DNA of 64,000 nucleotides. Source: Gordionus sp. m RMFG-2023 (Eukaryota > Nematomorpha > Gordioida > Chordodea > Parachordodidae). The position numbers were made by a program, and so were the translations under genes. Every line of letters begins with the position of its first letter. Within the stretch, counting starts at the first letter, position 1. Under the pieces are notes generated by a model. That model searched no databases, was not told the origin of the DNA, and saw nothing but the letters and a program-made list of their open reading frames with translations. Location: positions 28,878,869 through 28,942,868 of the forward strand of contig NC_088779.1 of the NCBI RefSeq assembly GCF_954871325.1. Reading direction: 5' to 3'. Shown here in pieces: positions 13,861 through 26,959 of this stretch.

Positions 13861-14014
13861 GTGTATACTAATGACTTCACCTTTAAAATATAAATCACAT
13901 TAAAATTTATTATTATATAATCAATCTAAATAAAATATTTTATTAAAATTTTTTTTTTATTTAGCACAAAATAAGGTAAGGCGCATATATGTCAACAGTG
14001 AATTAGAAATCTGC

Positions 14015-14373
14015 TAAGTAAGGGTTAGCCCGTACCCAGCACGTGTCCGGTCCGAACGGGCTTTGGGCCGGGCTCGGGTTTGATTTTATTTAAAATAATC
14101 GGGTTCAGGTCGGGCCTAATATTTTTCTAAAAAATTTGGGGCGGGTCTGGTCGAACCTTGGAAATTTTTTTTAAATATATCTAAATTTATCAATTTTATA
14201 TTGAATTTTTTATGTAAAATAAAAATTATTGATTTTGTTTATTAAAACTAACCGACATATAACATATGTCTTATGTTTTGAGTAATTATAAAAATTAATT
14301 TTTCATATTTAAATAAATTCAGACTGGCAAAAATTTTTTTTTAAAAAAAATTAAGCCCGATGCACATCACTAA
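14015..14373. mobile_element. GC-rich hAT-like miniature element, probable
   Basis: This block of G/C-rich words (GGGCCGGGCTCGGG and similar) sits in AT-rich DNA. Read from the right, its end is TTAGTGATGTGCATCGGGCT, which resembles hAT terminal repeats that begin with a purine-AGTG-type motif. The left end, with GGGTTAGCCCGTACCC, does not form a clear inverted partner, so the element is either truncated on the left or rearranged. No target duplication was found. Confidence 0.35.
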
Positions 14374-16506
14374 CCTGAATAATGATATGCTATAATATTC
14401 ATTAGGATGAAATAAAAATGCATTTTAATTAGCGTTGAAACCTCTAAACAAAATAGGTTACTAATGAATTATTTAAATCCATTTTTGGTCAAAACCTCAT
14501 AGAATGATGTATATAAAGCCCCAAATAAAATGACTTCATGTGCATATATTTTTTTTAAAAATTAAGATTTATGATTGATCAAATTAACTAATGGATTTAT
14601 ATGAATTTTTCTTCATATCCTTTACGATGGCCGGCAGTGTTTTCATAAAAGGTTTATATAATTTTAGAGGGATTTGCAAAAAAATGTTATGTGGAATTTT
14701 ATTTTCCTCGTTTATTAGAAGTATAAATGCTTAAAAAAATTAGTGAATTACTAGGAATGGTGTCCATATCCCCTAAAATAAATAATTAGATAAAATCATA
14801 TTTGTAATTAATTACAAACGAATAAATTCGAATTTATAAAGTTGAGACAATTTTTTTGAGTAGAAAAACGGAAAATATAATGTGATATCTTGTTTTTAAA
14901 TATTTTTGAAATAATTTTAACTTGGTATTAAAAAAATACCAATTATAAAAATTTTAGTTTTGAAATATCGGGAGAATCTAACATTAAATATTCGCACTTA
15001 AAATAAATATGAGAATTTACATTTAAATAATGATTTTTATATAAAAGAAATGCCTTATTATAAGATACCATTAAATTTTCGGGACAAATATACATTAGTT
15101 TAAAAGCACTATGTGTCAAATTAATAGTCATAAGGAATAAATGTTTCAAGCCCTGCATCAATTGCATTAGACAAACTGCAAGGATACATTTTATGGAATA
15201 TTAGTACCCTTAATATTTGTAGTTTAAAAGGAGTTAAGTAACTTAAAATTTTTTTCAAAAATGTCTATACCTTTATTAAATGTTGTCCAAGATAGTAAGA
15301 GCAAAAGTTTTCCGATAAATTTAATGAGCCTATTTATCATCCTTAAGTATTTATGGATTGAGTCGGATGGAATACTCTTAAAATATATTATTAAAAGAAG
15401 CCTTAAATGTAATACCAGTAGTGTTAATCACGAAAAAACTTTAACACAAATAGCTTTAACTTCTAATAAATAAATTGAAGATTATTTTTCTTTGTAAAGA
15501 AGACCTCTATAATACAAATAACATAGAGATGGAAGTTTTAAATTATCTTAAAGACCGCTGGAATCCATTGAAAATGCTTAATTATAATTTTTCCATTAAT
15601 TTTTTTTAAAACATAAAATAGAGGAAATATTCATAAATGATTATTTTGTGACTATGCCTTAAATTTTCTATCTTAAGGATCTTTTAAGAACGTGTTATAA
15701 AAAATATTAATTATTTATAAATTGTTTTTCTGATTTATTAAATATCAAATTTCCAAAAAAATTGCAAAAACTAAATTTAAAAAGTTTTATTATCAATCAT
15801 TTTCTTCAATTTCATTATTTGGTATATCAGGAAAAATATAAATTATAAAAATAGATTGTGCATAAAAGTTATTTCTGCTTTCAAATTCTAAATTAAAGAA
15901 AAATAAATTTTATATAAATTTGATCATAATTGAGATATTTGTAAATTTAACAGTCAAAAATTGAGCACAGTAAAAAAAAATTTCAATTAAATTTTTATAC
16001 ATTTGTATTATATTTTATAACCTAACAAATTTATTCTTGCTAAATGGTATATATTAATACAAAAATAAGTAAAGCAAATAGTTTATAAATCACAACTACA
16101 AATTGTATAAAAATACAATCAAAAATATTTTTATTATGCTCATAAATATTTTAGCATATAATTAAATAGGTATATTGAAAAATGTATAATAACACATGTG
16201 TTCAAACTATATGTCCATATTGAATGTAACAAAATTAAAATATTTTATATAAATAATAACAATTTTAGATCAGCAAACATCAAAATATAGGTAAATTCCT
16301 GAATCATTCATAAGATAGGTCAAAATAAATAAAAAATTCTAATTCCCCGCCATTATTGACATAATCAATAAGATATTTATAAAAATAATTATTGGTTATT
16401 TGATGATTATAAAATGTATATAGGGTCATGATATTTAATATGATCATAATCAAGGAACGATTTCAAAATATTGCCAAAATCATTCTGACTATAATATACT
16501 TTCTCT
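14374..16506. other. AT-rich DNA without recognisable gene
   Basis: Two open frames of about 70 codons (14,943-15,167 on minus and 15,261-15,473 on plus) have slightly better composition than background. They show no recognisable motif and no partner, so I do not call them genes. Confidence 0.5.
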
Positions 16507-16646
<140 letters not shown>

Positions 16647-17384
16647 AATTAATATTAATGCTTGTATTAAATACTCGCAATTAGAATAATATAATTTAGA
16701 TTCTATTTATAAGACACACAACGCGTCAAAATAATATACATCTTAAATTAGGTATGTGACTGATTAGTAGTCATATGCAAAAAAGGAATATTTAGGAATA
16801 TATATAAACAATGTGATTCGGCATTATATAACAAACATTTAAATTTACTCTTTGCATCAGACATTTGATCTTGTTAATAAAATTAAATAAAGTTGTATGC
16901 TAACATAAAAATAAATTGAACTAAACTAAAGCTTTATTAATCAAAAATATATTTTAACAACACATATAGAAATCATAAATGAAAACTAAGGATGATTTAT
17001 ATTTTTTAAATAACTGATAATCATATTTAGTCCATAAAAATTAAAAGAACGAAATTATAAAAAGTCCGAATTAAATATTAATGGATATTATTTTTCTGTT
17101 TGCAAATTTTTAATTTTTCAAAGCAAGTATATATATATATATAATCAATTAGTTTTCAATTATTTTTTCTAAAAAAATATATAATCGAATGTTTTTTTAC
17201 GATATATTCTATAAAACTTGAATTCTAAATATCAAAAAGATAATTAAATTTATTAAAAAAATGATATTAAAATTTTAAAGCTTAGAAGATCTTAGCTATC
17301 ACAGTGTTATTAAAATAAAAACACCTACCAATTTATTTTTAAAAAATCTTTAATTTGATATTTTACCAGGGAATCACTATATCT
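16647..17384. other. AT-rich DNA without recognisable gene
   Basis: Nothing is supported here. Confidence 0.55.
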
Positions 17385-18031
17385 TACAATCTCGGGGGAA
17401 AAATTTCTGCCGCCTTTGGCGGCGATATTTTTACATTCTTATTTATACCTTTTAATGGTTCATAAGTTTTAAAGAAATAACTTAATGCTTTAACTATCAA
17501 AATATTATGAATGTAAAAGAAATCTTTTATAGAACATGAGTTCAGTTTAAAAAATACCCTCATTTACATTATTATTATAGTATATTATTTGAAATAAATA
17601 TGTTTGTTGAGAATGTCTAACCCTTTTAAATTACGTTTAAAGATAGCAGAAATTTTTATTAAAATGCCAGATTATACGCAAAATATAGATTTTATCAATG
17701 TTTAGCACAATATCATTGTATTATAATTAGATCTATCATTAAAATATTAATTTTTTACAAAAATGCATTTTGCCCTATTTCATCTAAAATTTTAATAGAT
17801 AACTCATAATTATTTTATCCTACCCATGACAACCCCCATTTAAGGCCTACCTCTTACCTCCCATCCACTCAAAATACTTTTAAAAAATACTTTAAAAAAT
17901 ACTCTGTCTACGCCTCCCGCCATCTTTACTCATATTGCACTGGTTAAAAGTCTCTTGTATAGATTCTCACTAAATTATCCATCAAATATCTTTTTCTAGA
18001 ATTCTATGTCACTCATAACCTAGGTAACTTT

Positions 18032-18130
18032 GGGTTGAAGAGCACTTTTCTTAAATACTTTAGGGGGAAAAACTATTTTAAATCTTCGGCGACCTCAAGG
18101 AAAATAATCTTCCCAGACAGGGAATATCTG
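18032..18130 (+). pseudogene. RepA coding patch 1, copy 1
   Basis: Plus-strand reading gives LKSTFLKYFRGKNYF and then RKIIFPDREYL. Homologous patches occur in copy 2 (27,068-27,200, with KYFKGKKLYY and REYLLKYVDP) and copy 3 (minus strand, 52,090-52,215). The protein-level similarity outlasts the nucleotide similarity, which is what one expects of an old exon. In all three copies the patch is followed within about 30 bases by GTAA, as for a splice donor. I do not recognise the protein. Confidence 0.45.
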
Positions 18131-19029
18131 TAGAAATAGTTGATACAATCATGCCTCGGTAATGTTTTTAATTTTTTTTAAATTTAGATTTTGCAGGATT
18201 TTTTCATATTTTTTTGTTTAATTTTTTATTAAATATATTTTTTATTCACGTTTTGACTTTTAAACAGAATACAAATAAATATATTATTTTTAATAATAAA
18301 AAAAAATTTAGAAAAATATAAATAAATTCTTAAATATTAAAATTATAAAACGAAGGAAAAGGTAAATTACTCAGATATTATCAAAATTTAACCTTCCAAT
18401 ATAAATCAAATTCAGTGACCAATTGAATCATGATAAAGTATGAAATAAAGATATAAGTGTCTCGTAATAAAGTGTCACCAAATAAACTTATTAGTAAGTC
18501 TTTAAACTATCATAATAAAAAATATTGTTTAAAAGAAATTTAATGTCAAAAAACCATGAATAGAAAATCAGAAATGAAAAAAAAAATCGCCATTTTTTTC
18601 TCGCAATTTTTTTAGCAGGAAGTTGCATCACTGGTGGGAACATGGCGGCTCATGTCACCTGAAAAAGATTTGAAGAGAGCCCTCCCTCTAAATTGGAGAA
18701 ATTTTTTATACCCTAAAAAATGGAGGTTATTTTGAAAATATAAAGAAAAATGTAAATTAAAAGGAAAGTAGAGTTCCCAGAGATTGTAAAAGGCTAATAC
18801 ATCTACTGGCTATGGGATAAATTAATAAATGGGCACAATTTTGAATTGGGTAGGGCAGAGGTTGATTAATTGTAAAATTTTTTAATAAATATTTGAAATC
18901 CTTATTCTTAATATATTTAGGTTTAAAATTTGGAAAATGTGTGGAGGGGGTAGGATAATATATTTTTTTAAACATTATGTAATATATTTATATTTAGTTA
19001 CCATATTCTCAATTTTTTTTATTTTTTAG

Positions 19030-19156
19030 AATAATAGATTATAATCCTTTCAATTTGGATAAACATATATACGCTGTGAAGCCTAAGAAAATATATTTCT
19101 TTGGATTATTAACAATTAAAGATAACGGAGTATCTGTCGCAAATTACATACTTTAA
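19030..19156 (+). pseudogene. RepA coding patch 2, copy 1
   Basis: Directly after a pyrimidine-rich TTTTTTAG, a possible splice acceptor, 42 codons are open. They read IDYNPFNLDKHIY, then KPKKIYFFGLLTIKDNG. Copy 3 has the same acceptor-like sequence and a decayed version of the same patch around 50,400-50,555 on the minus strand, continuing there as NFTFPSTSNPAFKHLNDSLL. It is unrecognised. The distance from patch 1 (about 0.9 kb of non-coding, diverged sequence) fits an intron. Confidence 0.45.
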
Positions 19157-19599
19157 CCAATATCACATTTCCCTCTACATCCAATGCTACCTTTGAACAT
19201 AAATGATTCATTATGAGCTATACAAGAAAAATACTTAGGGGTCAATAATATTTTATTCAAAAAATAAGGATAAAAAATAAGAATGTTATTGATAATTACT
19301 TCAGAAGATATTTGTAAGATTAACGATTAATGTTAAAACATTTAGCGAAAAAAACAAAATTTGAGCACATACTCTTGAAATAAAAAAAATTAAATTATTG
19401 ACGGTTTTAACAAATTTTTGGACTCTAATAGCAAAATGGATTCAATCAATTAAATTGTCAAGGAAAAGGGTATCCAGTCCATATATTATAAATGCTGGAA
19501 ATGTTTTCCTTATGGATAAGAAATCTTTGAATCCCGATTAAAACACTAGTAAAATGCCCTAAAAAACCTATTTTATAACAATAAAAGTTAAAGGAGAGA

Positions 19600-19730
19600 A
19601 TTTGCCAATTGTAGAAAAAACTCGTGGCAATCTTAAGGAAATATATTCTAATTTTCAAGAAACTCATATAAACATAGAAGTGCATCTTATTAAATTTGCA
19701 GATTTAAAATCAAATTTTAAATATATATTT
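19600..19730 (+). pseudogene. RepA coding patch 3, copy 1
   Basis: The plus strand reads IVEKTRGNLKEIYSNFQ and then HINIEVHLIKFADLKS. In copy 3 (minus strand, about 49,945-50,030) the matching run is ELYFNFKESHINIEV and then LSKFSDL. The pattern of an alternating hydrophobic stretch followed by a KFADL motif recalls segments in transposase-like proteins of other animals. That is an impression, not an identification. Confidence 0.4.
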
Positions 19731-20690
19731 TAAACTATTATAAAAAATTTCAAAATTTATTATAATTGTTTTTTTCCCTATAACGCAGTGGCAAACATTA
19801 CCAAAATTAAGCAGTAATAGCCAGCCTTCAGGTTCAATCAACTTTGAAAAACGCTAGATTTATTTAAATTTTATAGCTAATATTACTGAGGATTATGAAT
19901 ATGAAAAAATATCTTATTCAAAATGCCAAGCCCATTCCTGGAACCTAAATGAATTCTTTTATGCCTCTTAGGAAAATTCAATTAAAGTTAGATTATGATA
20001 ATGTTGTAAAAAAATTAAATTTTGTCTTCAAATAAATTATAACCAAAAGTTGATTTGTATTTTATAGTTATTTTTTTACAAGGAGAGAAATTCATCACCA
20101 AATAAAAATAAAATTTCTGAAAGAGTAGGGCCAAATCACTTGTCGCATTTAATAAAATTTGGTATAGTCGGGGTGTTGTGGGGATTGTGAGAAAAAAAAA
20201 TGCTGTTTATTTTTCTTTCTCCTTTGGTAAATATTTATCGCGAGCATCTGTAATTATGTATTAGTAATAAAATATACCTAGAGCCTGAGCACTTAGTTCT
20301 ATTAAAATATATTTAAAAAAATAATATAACCAAAGAGAACAAAAAATATATAGGTTTTACTCAATTCAAAAATATTACATTAGAACCTAAGGGAAAATAT
20401 TTTTCTAATTTAAATAAACACAAATTATTATATTTTTTTCTAATTTTTGTGGGAACTTATAGTCCCACTTTCAATTTTTACAAGAATGACCTTTTTTTAA
20501 ATATAAATGAAAGAAGTTAATATAGCATATTTTTAAAAGGAACTTATCCAAACTTGTACATTTTTTTAGGTAATAATTTGTCATGTGGTAAGTTTTTCAG
20601 GAAGAATTCTTTTTAAGGCAGATAATCGCAATAGTTATTCTTAAGGCTAATTATGTATTTTATCAATTCAATTTCTCCTGATAATTAAAG

Positions 20691-21419
20691 GAAAGGGGTT
20701 TTGAATAATTGTACAGATTTAGCTTTTATTTATTTTGTAATTTACATTATTTTATTATTTATGTTCAATATTGTCTTTTATATGATTTTTTTCAATTCGT
20801 ACTCGTTAACTAACTATTTTTATGTAACATATCATATAATAGTTATTCGGATGAATCAATTGATTATAAAAACTTGCTATTGATATTTTAATATATAAAC
20901 TGTTTATTGCTATTACATTATATAGTTTAATTACAATATTACCACGGTAATATCATCAATATTTTTATTAAATTAAATACCAAAATATAGAGAAATGTAT
21001 CATGATTTCAAGATTACCGTATTTATTTTTAATAATTTTCGGACGTTTTTACTAGGTTAGAACTCAATGGCGTAAGAAAGTGGGGTGGGGGGGGGCGGAT
21101 TGTTTAGGGTTCAAACTACCCCTTTTTTAATGGAAATTTTTTAAATTGATAATTAAGATGGCCTAAAATGTAAAAAAAAATGGTGTTTTATAAATATAAT
21201 TTTGATCTATAGTATTTGATTATTTTTATATTTTTTAAATAAATTTTAAATCTTGCAAAAAACTTGTTTAGTTTATCATATTCCTTTTTTATAATGAAAT
21301 CTATATTGTCAATTTCATTATAAAGAAACAATCATTAATTTGTTCCTATTTCAACAAATGTTAAACACAGATATGCCGTAAGTCTATTTTAACTACCTTT
21401 TTATTGGCTATTAAATATA
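20691..21419. other. Spacer between the two RepA tail blocks
   Basis: This interval separates the two tail blocks of copy 1 and has no counterpart in copy 3. It contains the nine-G tract at 21,087 with a neighbouring GGCGTAAG motif, so it may itself be an inserted element. Confidence 0.4.
21087..21095. repeat. Poly-G tract (9 G)
   Basis: Nine G preceded by AATGGCGTAAGAAAGTGGGGT. It lies inside the RepA copy 1 spacer. Confidence 0.85.
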
Positions 21420-23170
21420 AAAGTATTGTAAAATTATATTTTGTTTTGAATAAAATTAAAATCAGATATTTATTTCTATTTTTTTATAAATTATTTTTTT
21501 TATGATGAGAGATATTCAATTCATCAATAAATTTAAAAAAATAAATTAAGAAGGGGTAACGGCCAAATCTCTTCTCTTATAATTAATAAAATTTTGTATA
21601 CTATTTTTCCCTTCATTTAAATAAAATAAAAGTGAAAAATGAAAAATAAATTAGAAGAAGAATAAGAATAAGAAAATATAATATGGGGTCATTGTAATAG
21701 CAAAACAAGAGTAAAGGTCCGAGAAGTGGGATGAGGGAGTGGGAGTGTGAAAAAAATGCAATGCATTTTTTTTCCTCCTTTAGATAAATATTGATCTCGG
21801 GTATATGTTAATATATTATGTATTAGTAATAAAATATACTTAGAGCCATAGACCAATAATCTATTAAAATAATTAAACATTACTAGAGAGAAAGAAAAAT
21901 ATCAGTAACTCAATCAAAAATATATAAAGAACCTAAGGCAAAATATTTTTTGATTTGAATACAAATTATGTTATTTCTCGAATTTTTTGAAAAACAAGTA
22001 GTCTAACATTCTTTATATTTTAAAAGAAGAACCTATAATATTCAAAGTTGTACATTTTGATTAAGAATTATTTATGGTCGATTTCCTAAATATATACAGC
22101 CGTTTTAGGTAAATATTTATAATATGTTAATTCATAGCTTCAGATCATTTTTTATTTTAATCAATAAAATATTATTTCTGCCAACTGACTCTTACCTTTT
22201 TAAATATCTACCATATAATATATAATTATTCAATAAATTTTTTGCTAGCACTAATTTATGGATTGATGTTTAATTATTTTAAAAAAGTGGCAAATAAATA
22301 CATAAATCAATAATTCTAACCTGTATCATTTTGAGTATTAACTGTATTTATTGTCAACAAATAAAAATATAATTTTAATAATAAACTTCATTGATCAATT
22401 CTAAATGGCTTTAATTCTATAACTCTTTTACACATAAAGGACATTAAAATTAAATTATATATCGGATTGGGATATGGAATTCTCATGGAATTTCGGGATC
22501 TTTCAATCTTAAATCAGTTAAAGATTTTCTGTTTGATCAAAAATGTATTATTCAAACAAATCTATAATATAAATTTATAAAAAATTTTGCTCTCGGAACA
22601 AATCTAAATTTTATTAAATATCTTTTATGCAAGTTTTTTTTTTATAAATGATAAATATACAAAATTTAATAGAGAAATATGTCAGATATTAAATAGATAT
22701 ACTCTACGTCATGCTGGAATATATATCCAATCAAACAAAATAACAAAATTTTAAAAATATACCCTTTGTAAATGAAAAAAATTAGAAATAAAAATACGTA
22801 AAGCACCTTTATAAAAGATAAAAATTAATCTTTTAAATTGGAAATATTCATATTAATTTACTACTATTTACTTTACTAGATATATTTTTATTATTTCATT
22901 TATATTATTTTAACTTCTAGAACAAAATTGATATTGGTATAATATTTAATCATATAAAAAAAGGATCTAGTTTTTACTTAAAAGGACAAAATAATAAACT
23001 AAATGGTTGTATCTAAAAATCAGGCTAAATTTTTCTTCATCATGACGTGTTTTATGTTTGTAGAAGAAAGGATAATTTTAAATATATTCCTAAAAACTAT
23101 TTATTTATTTATCATTAATAATTAATGCCCATAAAGAATGGAAATGTATTTTATATATATATATTTTTTC

Positions 23171-25739
23171 AAATTTTACAAATATTAAGGTAAAATTTAT
23201 GAAATAAATAAGATTATATATTGATAATATAAATAAAATTGTAATTATTTGCTTTTCCCCATAACCTTCCTATTTGAAATCAATATTAAATTCTATCTAA
23301 ATGAAAATTAAGGTGAGGACAATGCAGTGAATCAAAAATAAACAAATTTTTTTGTTAAAGTATAGCATTAAAAAAAGAATTTACTAAATTTATCTACACT
23401 CCATTTTTCTATTCTCTATTCTAAAATTCATCACACTGATTAATTGCTATCTTTTTCAGAGTTAACCCGTTTAATTATAAAACTAAACAAGGTATTTACA
23501 ATACATCCTTTTTCAAAAATTATTTGTCAGTAATGAAAGTAATTATTAAATTTTTCATTTATTATTATGCTTAAGCATTTTGAATATGTAGAGGGAAAAA
23601 CATTTAATTATCATATATATAAAAAATTTACTAATATATAATAAAATATTATATTTTCCCTGAAAGAACTACTGAAATTTATATTATCTGTATACTAATA
23701 ATCTTATTTGATTTAAAATTTAATAATTATTTTTAATATTAAAGGAATTTAAATCATTTATTATGAGATATAAGGAAATACAACTAATAATATTTTTTTT
23801 CTTTTAGAATTAATATATCTAATGATTTAATTTTTATATTCATATCATAATACCAATTCAATTGATAGTGTATATAAATAAATTTTTACATAAGTATTTG
23901 TACCTTAGAATTTGTAGTTTACCTAGGCATTTACACTAAGAATTTACTATGAAACTCTTATTTAATTTATATAATTACGATATAAACAAAAATTTAAAAT
24001 AGTTTGATTAAAGAGAATTTAAGAAAAATATACGTGATATTAAATATCGCCGAATAATAAAATATTACTAATAATTAATGTGTTTTTTATTAATAAATTG
24101 AGTGACTCTATGGCACTCTTCTTTTGTCAAGGTAATATTTTATCTGCCCTACCTAATAACGCTAAGACTTTAATTGGGTTACTATAGTAAATTTAAATTA
24201 AATGAGTATAAGAAATTAGAAAGAAGGCCTAACAAACTTAAATTTCTTATATTATTAATTATATTTTTAAACGTTGTAAATATCAATTTTCATAATGACA
24301 TAGTATATAGTTATCTAACATGGATTTATTCAACATCTATGATACACTATAAATGATCATTTAAATACATTTAATTGCTTTATATTTTCACAGTTAGGCA
24401 TATAATATAATGCATAACAAAAATTATCTTATTTACCTATTATATGTGCCTTATCTTCTGTTAATATTATAAATAAATTATAATATAATTATATAATATG
24501 CTTCTTAATCAAATCAAATTAGTCCTACATCATTATTTATAGATAAATAACATTAGTCTTATTTTATATATATATTTTAGAAAAATTATAAATGGAATAT
24601 ATTTAAATCAATGGAAATTCTTATCTCTCAATCATAACTCACTTAAAGATATTTGTATTGACCGGAAATATATTTCAATAGAATATTTACAATATAAATA
24701 TAAGTAATCTTCGCCGCCAATTTTGGATTAACTCTTAATATATATCCATTTTTTATACATGAATTAAAAATAAATGCAGAAAAGTTCATGGTTTGTCAGA
24801 TCAAAAAATAGGTATACTCTGCATTTCGAAATATATTCTCAGTCAATGATTTAAAATCGAAAGATTTTGGGATTCACTTATATTCCATATAATAAAATGA
24901 GAATAAGTAAAACGTCAATAAAAATAAAAATAAAAAATTTGGAATTATTTTGTTTATTCGCATCGTCGTATTACTAGGTAGGTTTAACTTATATTAACCC
25001 TAAATTTAAACCTAATTTAATTTAGGTAATCGTGCATTGAAATGTAATAGTATACTATATTTTTAGCTGGAAAATTATAATTTCAAAAAATCACTAGCTA
25101 GAACCTCCCCCCCCCACCCCATGTTTTTTTAAAAGAAATATAAATGGTTTAGATTTATGAATTGCAAAGTACCATTATTAATTGTTTTATTCCATTTTAA
25201 GATTATTTTAAAATTAATATTTCATTTTTTTTAAAAAAAAATTTTTTTTATCTGCAAATTAATTTTTTTATTTATTAATATGAACGTTAAAATTTAAAAA
25301 TATATACTATAAAAAAATATAAACTTGAAATTTATTAAAAAAAAGATAAAACAAATTTTTTTTAAAACGAATATGTAATTCTAAAGAAGAGTGAATGCAT
25401 AGGAAATTTTTATTAAATTTTATAATCAATATATATTCTAGGAGATGAGTTAAATGAAAAATAGCATTTATAGATGTATATCTCAGGGCATAAAAGATTT
25501 TGGGTATAATTAAATATTTCTTTTAATAAATATCTTTTATAAGGCGAATCAAATATTTATTATTATCTAATATATAATAGTTATTAATTTTTTTCGGAAC
25601 AATTTAAAAAAATAAAAATAGATTGCTTTTGGTCATTAAGATCAAGAAAAAAAATAATATATTATTATTGTATTGTAAGGCAATTAAAAGATTCATATAT
25701 AGCATATTAATCTAAAAAAATGTAAATAAATAAACTCAA
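23171..25739. other. AT-rich DNA without recognisable gene
   Basis: No coding or RNA gene is supported. It includes a nine-C tract at 25,107. Confidence 0.55.
25107..25115. repeat. Poly-C tract (9 C)
   Basis: Nine C followed by ACCCC. This is the opposite orientation to the G tracts at 7-9 kb and 21 kb. Confidence 0.85.
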
Positions 25740-26690
25740 TATGACGTACAATCGTCTTACCCTCTATCGTAGTGCCTAGTATGCCTTTAATAATAACTAT
25801 TCCCATTGTTTTCTTTATCCCTTCTGAGTGTAGTATTCTAACTAGTCCTTTTGTTTTCCGTTCGAATATTTATTCTAGCAATCCTCTACGTTAAATTTTA
25901 ATAGTCTTTCTGCTAAATTTTGTTATTTTTATGCCCCTGATGTATTTCCGTAATTTTATAGGAAAGTGGCTAAACTGGTTTTGAATTCCTATACATTTCC
26001 TTTTTTCATGGTATGTATAAAAATTATAACTAAATATTCGCCATACCATTAATCTGTGGATAATATAGACTATCGTGATACTAGTTGTATTCTGTTTTTT
26101 TCCCAAATTTATTGAATCTTCTACTATTGAATTGTAGCCCACTATCAGAACTATTATCTTGGGGAAATCCGAATCTGGCAAAGATATTTCTATTATATTT
26201 TTTTTACACCGTGCTTTCGAGGGTTGTACTAGTTCTGAAAAATATTTATGGCCATCGATTGCTAGCATCTATCACTATCAACAAAAATGACTTTGATATA
26301 GTTCAGCATAATCAATATAAACTCAATGCCATGCTTTTGGTGGTTTTGGCCAATTTTAAATTTTTGTCTTTAGATATATTATGTTGTTATTTGCATTCTC
26401 TGCATTTTATAAAAAGCTACTTTATATCCATAGCTTAATATCATTTTTGTTCATTTTAGTGTCTCTTATTAAATTTGTTTTATGTTTCTCTTTATTTTTT
26501 CCGGTTATTATAAAATCATCTAATTTACAATTGCTCCTTCTAAACCTTTTAATAAATTCTCGATCGCTCGTTGAAATATTACCGGAGAAGACTATCCCAA
26601 ATTGTTAGTCTTGTATTTCTAAATAATTCTCTATGTTATTTTATTACGTTATAAGATAGATAATAATTAAGTAAGAATCTGGGAACTTAA
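25740..26690 (-). mobile_element. Fossil of a Ty3/Gypsy-type LTR retrotransposon (pol remains)
   Basis: On the minus strand two pol parts can be recognised. At about 26,690-26,440 is a reverse transcriptase palm fragment with the active-site region (LDDFIITG, normally Y-x-DD). At about 26,345-25,740 are integrase-core pieces, including a WPKPPKAW start and a YPQINGMA-like block, followed by a weak integrase C-terminal region. Both are typical of Metaviridae resembling the Mag group. The copy is clearly broken in many places (well over five) and much shorter than a full pol, with no LTRs visible at either side. It is an old fossil. The plus-strand open frames at 26,085-26,608 are shadows of it. 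Confidence 0.75.
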
Positions 26691-26692
26691 CT

Positions 26693-26959
26693 ATGATCTC
26701 AATTGGCCTCCTTCTATACACAAATAGAGTCACTCCACATATTTGTAGTGTACGTAAGATCGAAGGAAGATTGAATCCCATTCATTATATTGTATTTAAA
26801 AGGTTGACATTAGCGTCATCTTACATTAAATACTCTGATACCAAAGGTCCCCTCTATACTAATTTTCATTCAATCAACGCTAGAGCCGGTAGAAGTCTTT
26901 ATAACTTAAAGAGCAAACATCAAGATATAATGGTATTCCTATCTATAGCTTGGGCCTAA
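26693..26959 (+). pseudogene. Unrecognised coding-like fragment next to RepA copy 2
   Basis: About 88 codons are open on the plus strand with a balanced composition unlike chance frames here (NFHSINARAGRSLYN, then KHQDIMVFLSIAW). Its end lines up loosely with a patch in RepA copies 1 and 3, upstream of coding patch 1 (IFTHIALVKSLLY near 17,925 in copy 1). It may therefore be an exon of the RepA element preserved only in copy 2. There is no family match that I can name. The alternative is a chance frame beside the retroelement fossil. Confidence 0.3.

Larger units (their letters stand above)
17385..23170 (+). mobile_element. RepA dispersed repeat, copy 1
   Basis: RepA is a label used here for a large repeat seen three times. 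In copy 1 the order is: a GC hairpin GCCGCCTTTGGCGGC near 17,403; block 1 to about 18,690; a middle with coding-like patches to about 19,870; then a tail block at 19,880-20,690; a spacer; and a second, longer tail block at 21,420-23,170. Copy 3 (48,058-52,845, opposite strand) matches in the same order across the whole length. Copy 2 (about 27,040-29,630) has block 1 and the tail only. Shared landmarks are the hairpin, ACTCAGATATTATCAAAA, AATGATTCATTAT and CCAACTGACTCTTACC. Protein-like patches and conserved GT and AG positions suggest the ancestor was a spliced, protein-coding element. I found no convincing terminal inverted repeats, so its class is unknown. Confidence 0.7.

Noticed and set aside
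17400-17420. GC hairpin GCCGCCTTTGGCGGC as a Helitron 3' end
   Set aside because: No CTRR-type terminus follows the hairpin on the relevant strand in either copy, and no Rep/helicase motif is seen in RepA.
26085-26608. Plus-strand open frames of 117 and 75 codons
   Set aside because: They are antisense to reverse transcriptase and integrase remains of the Ty3/Gypsy fossil.
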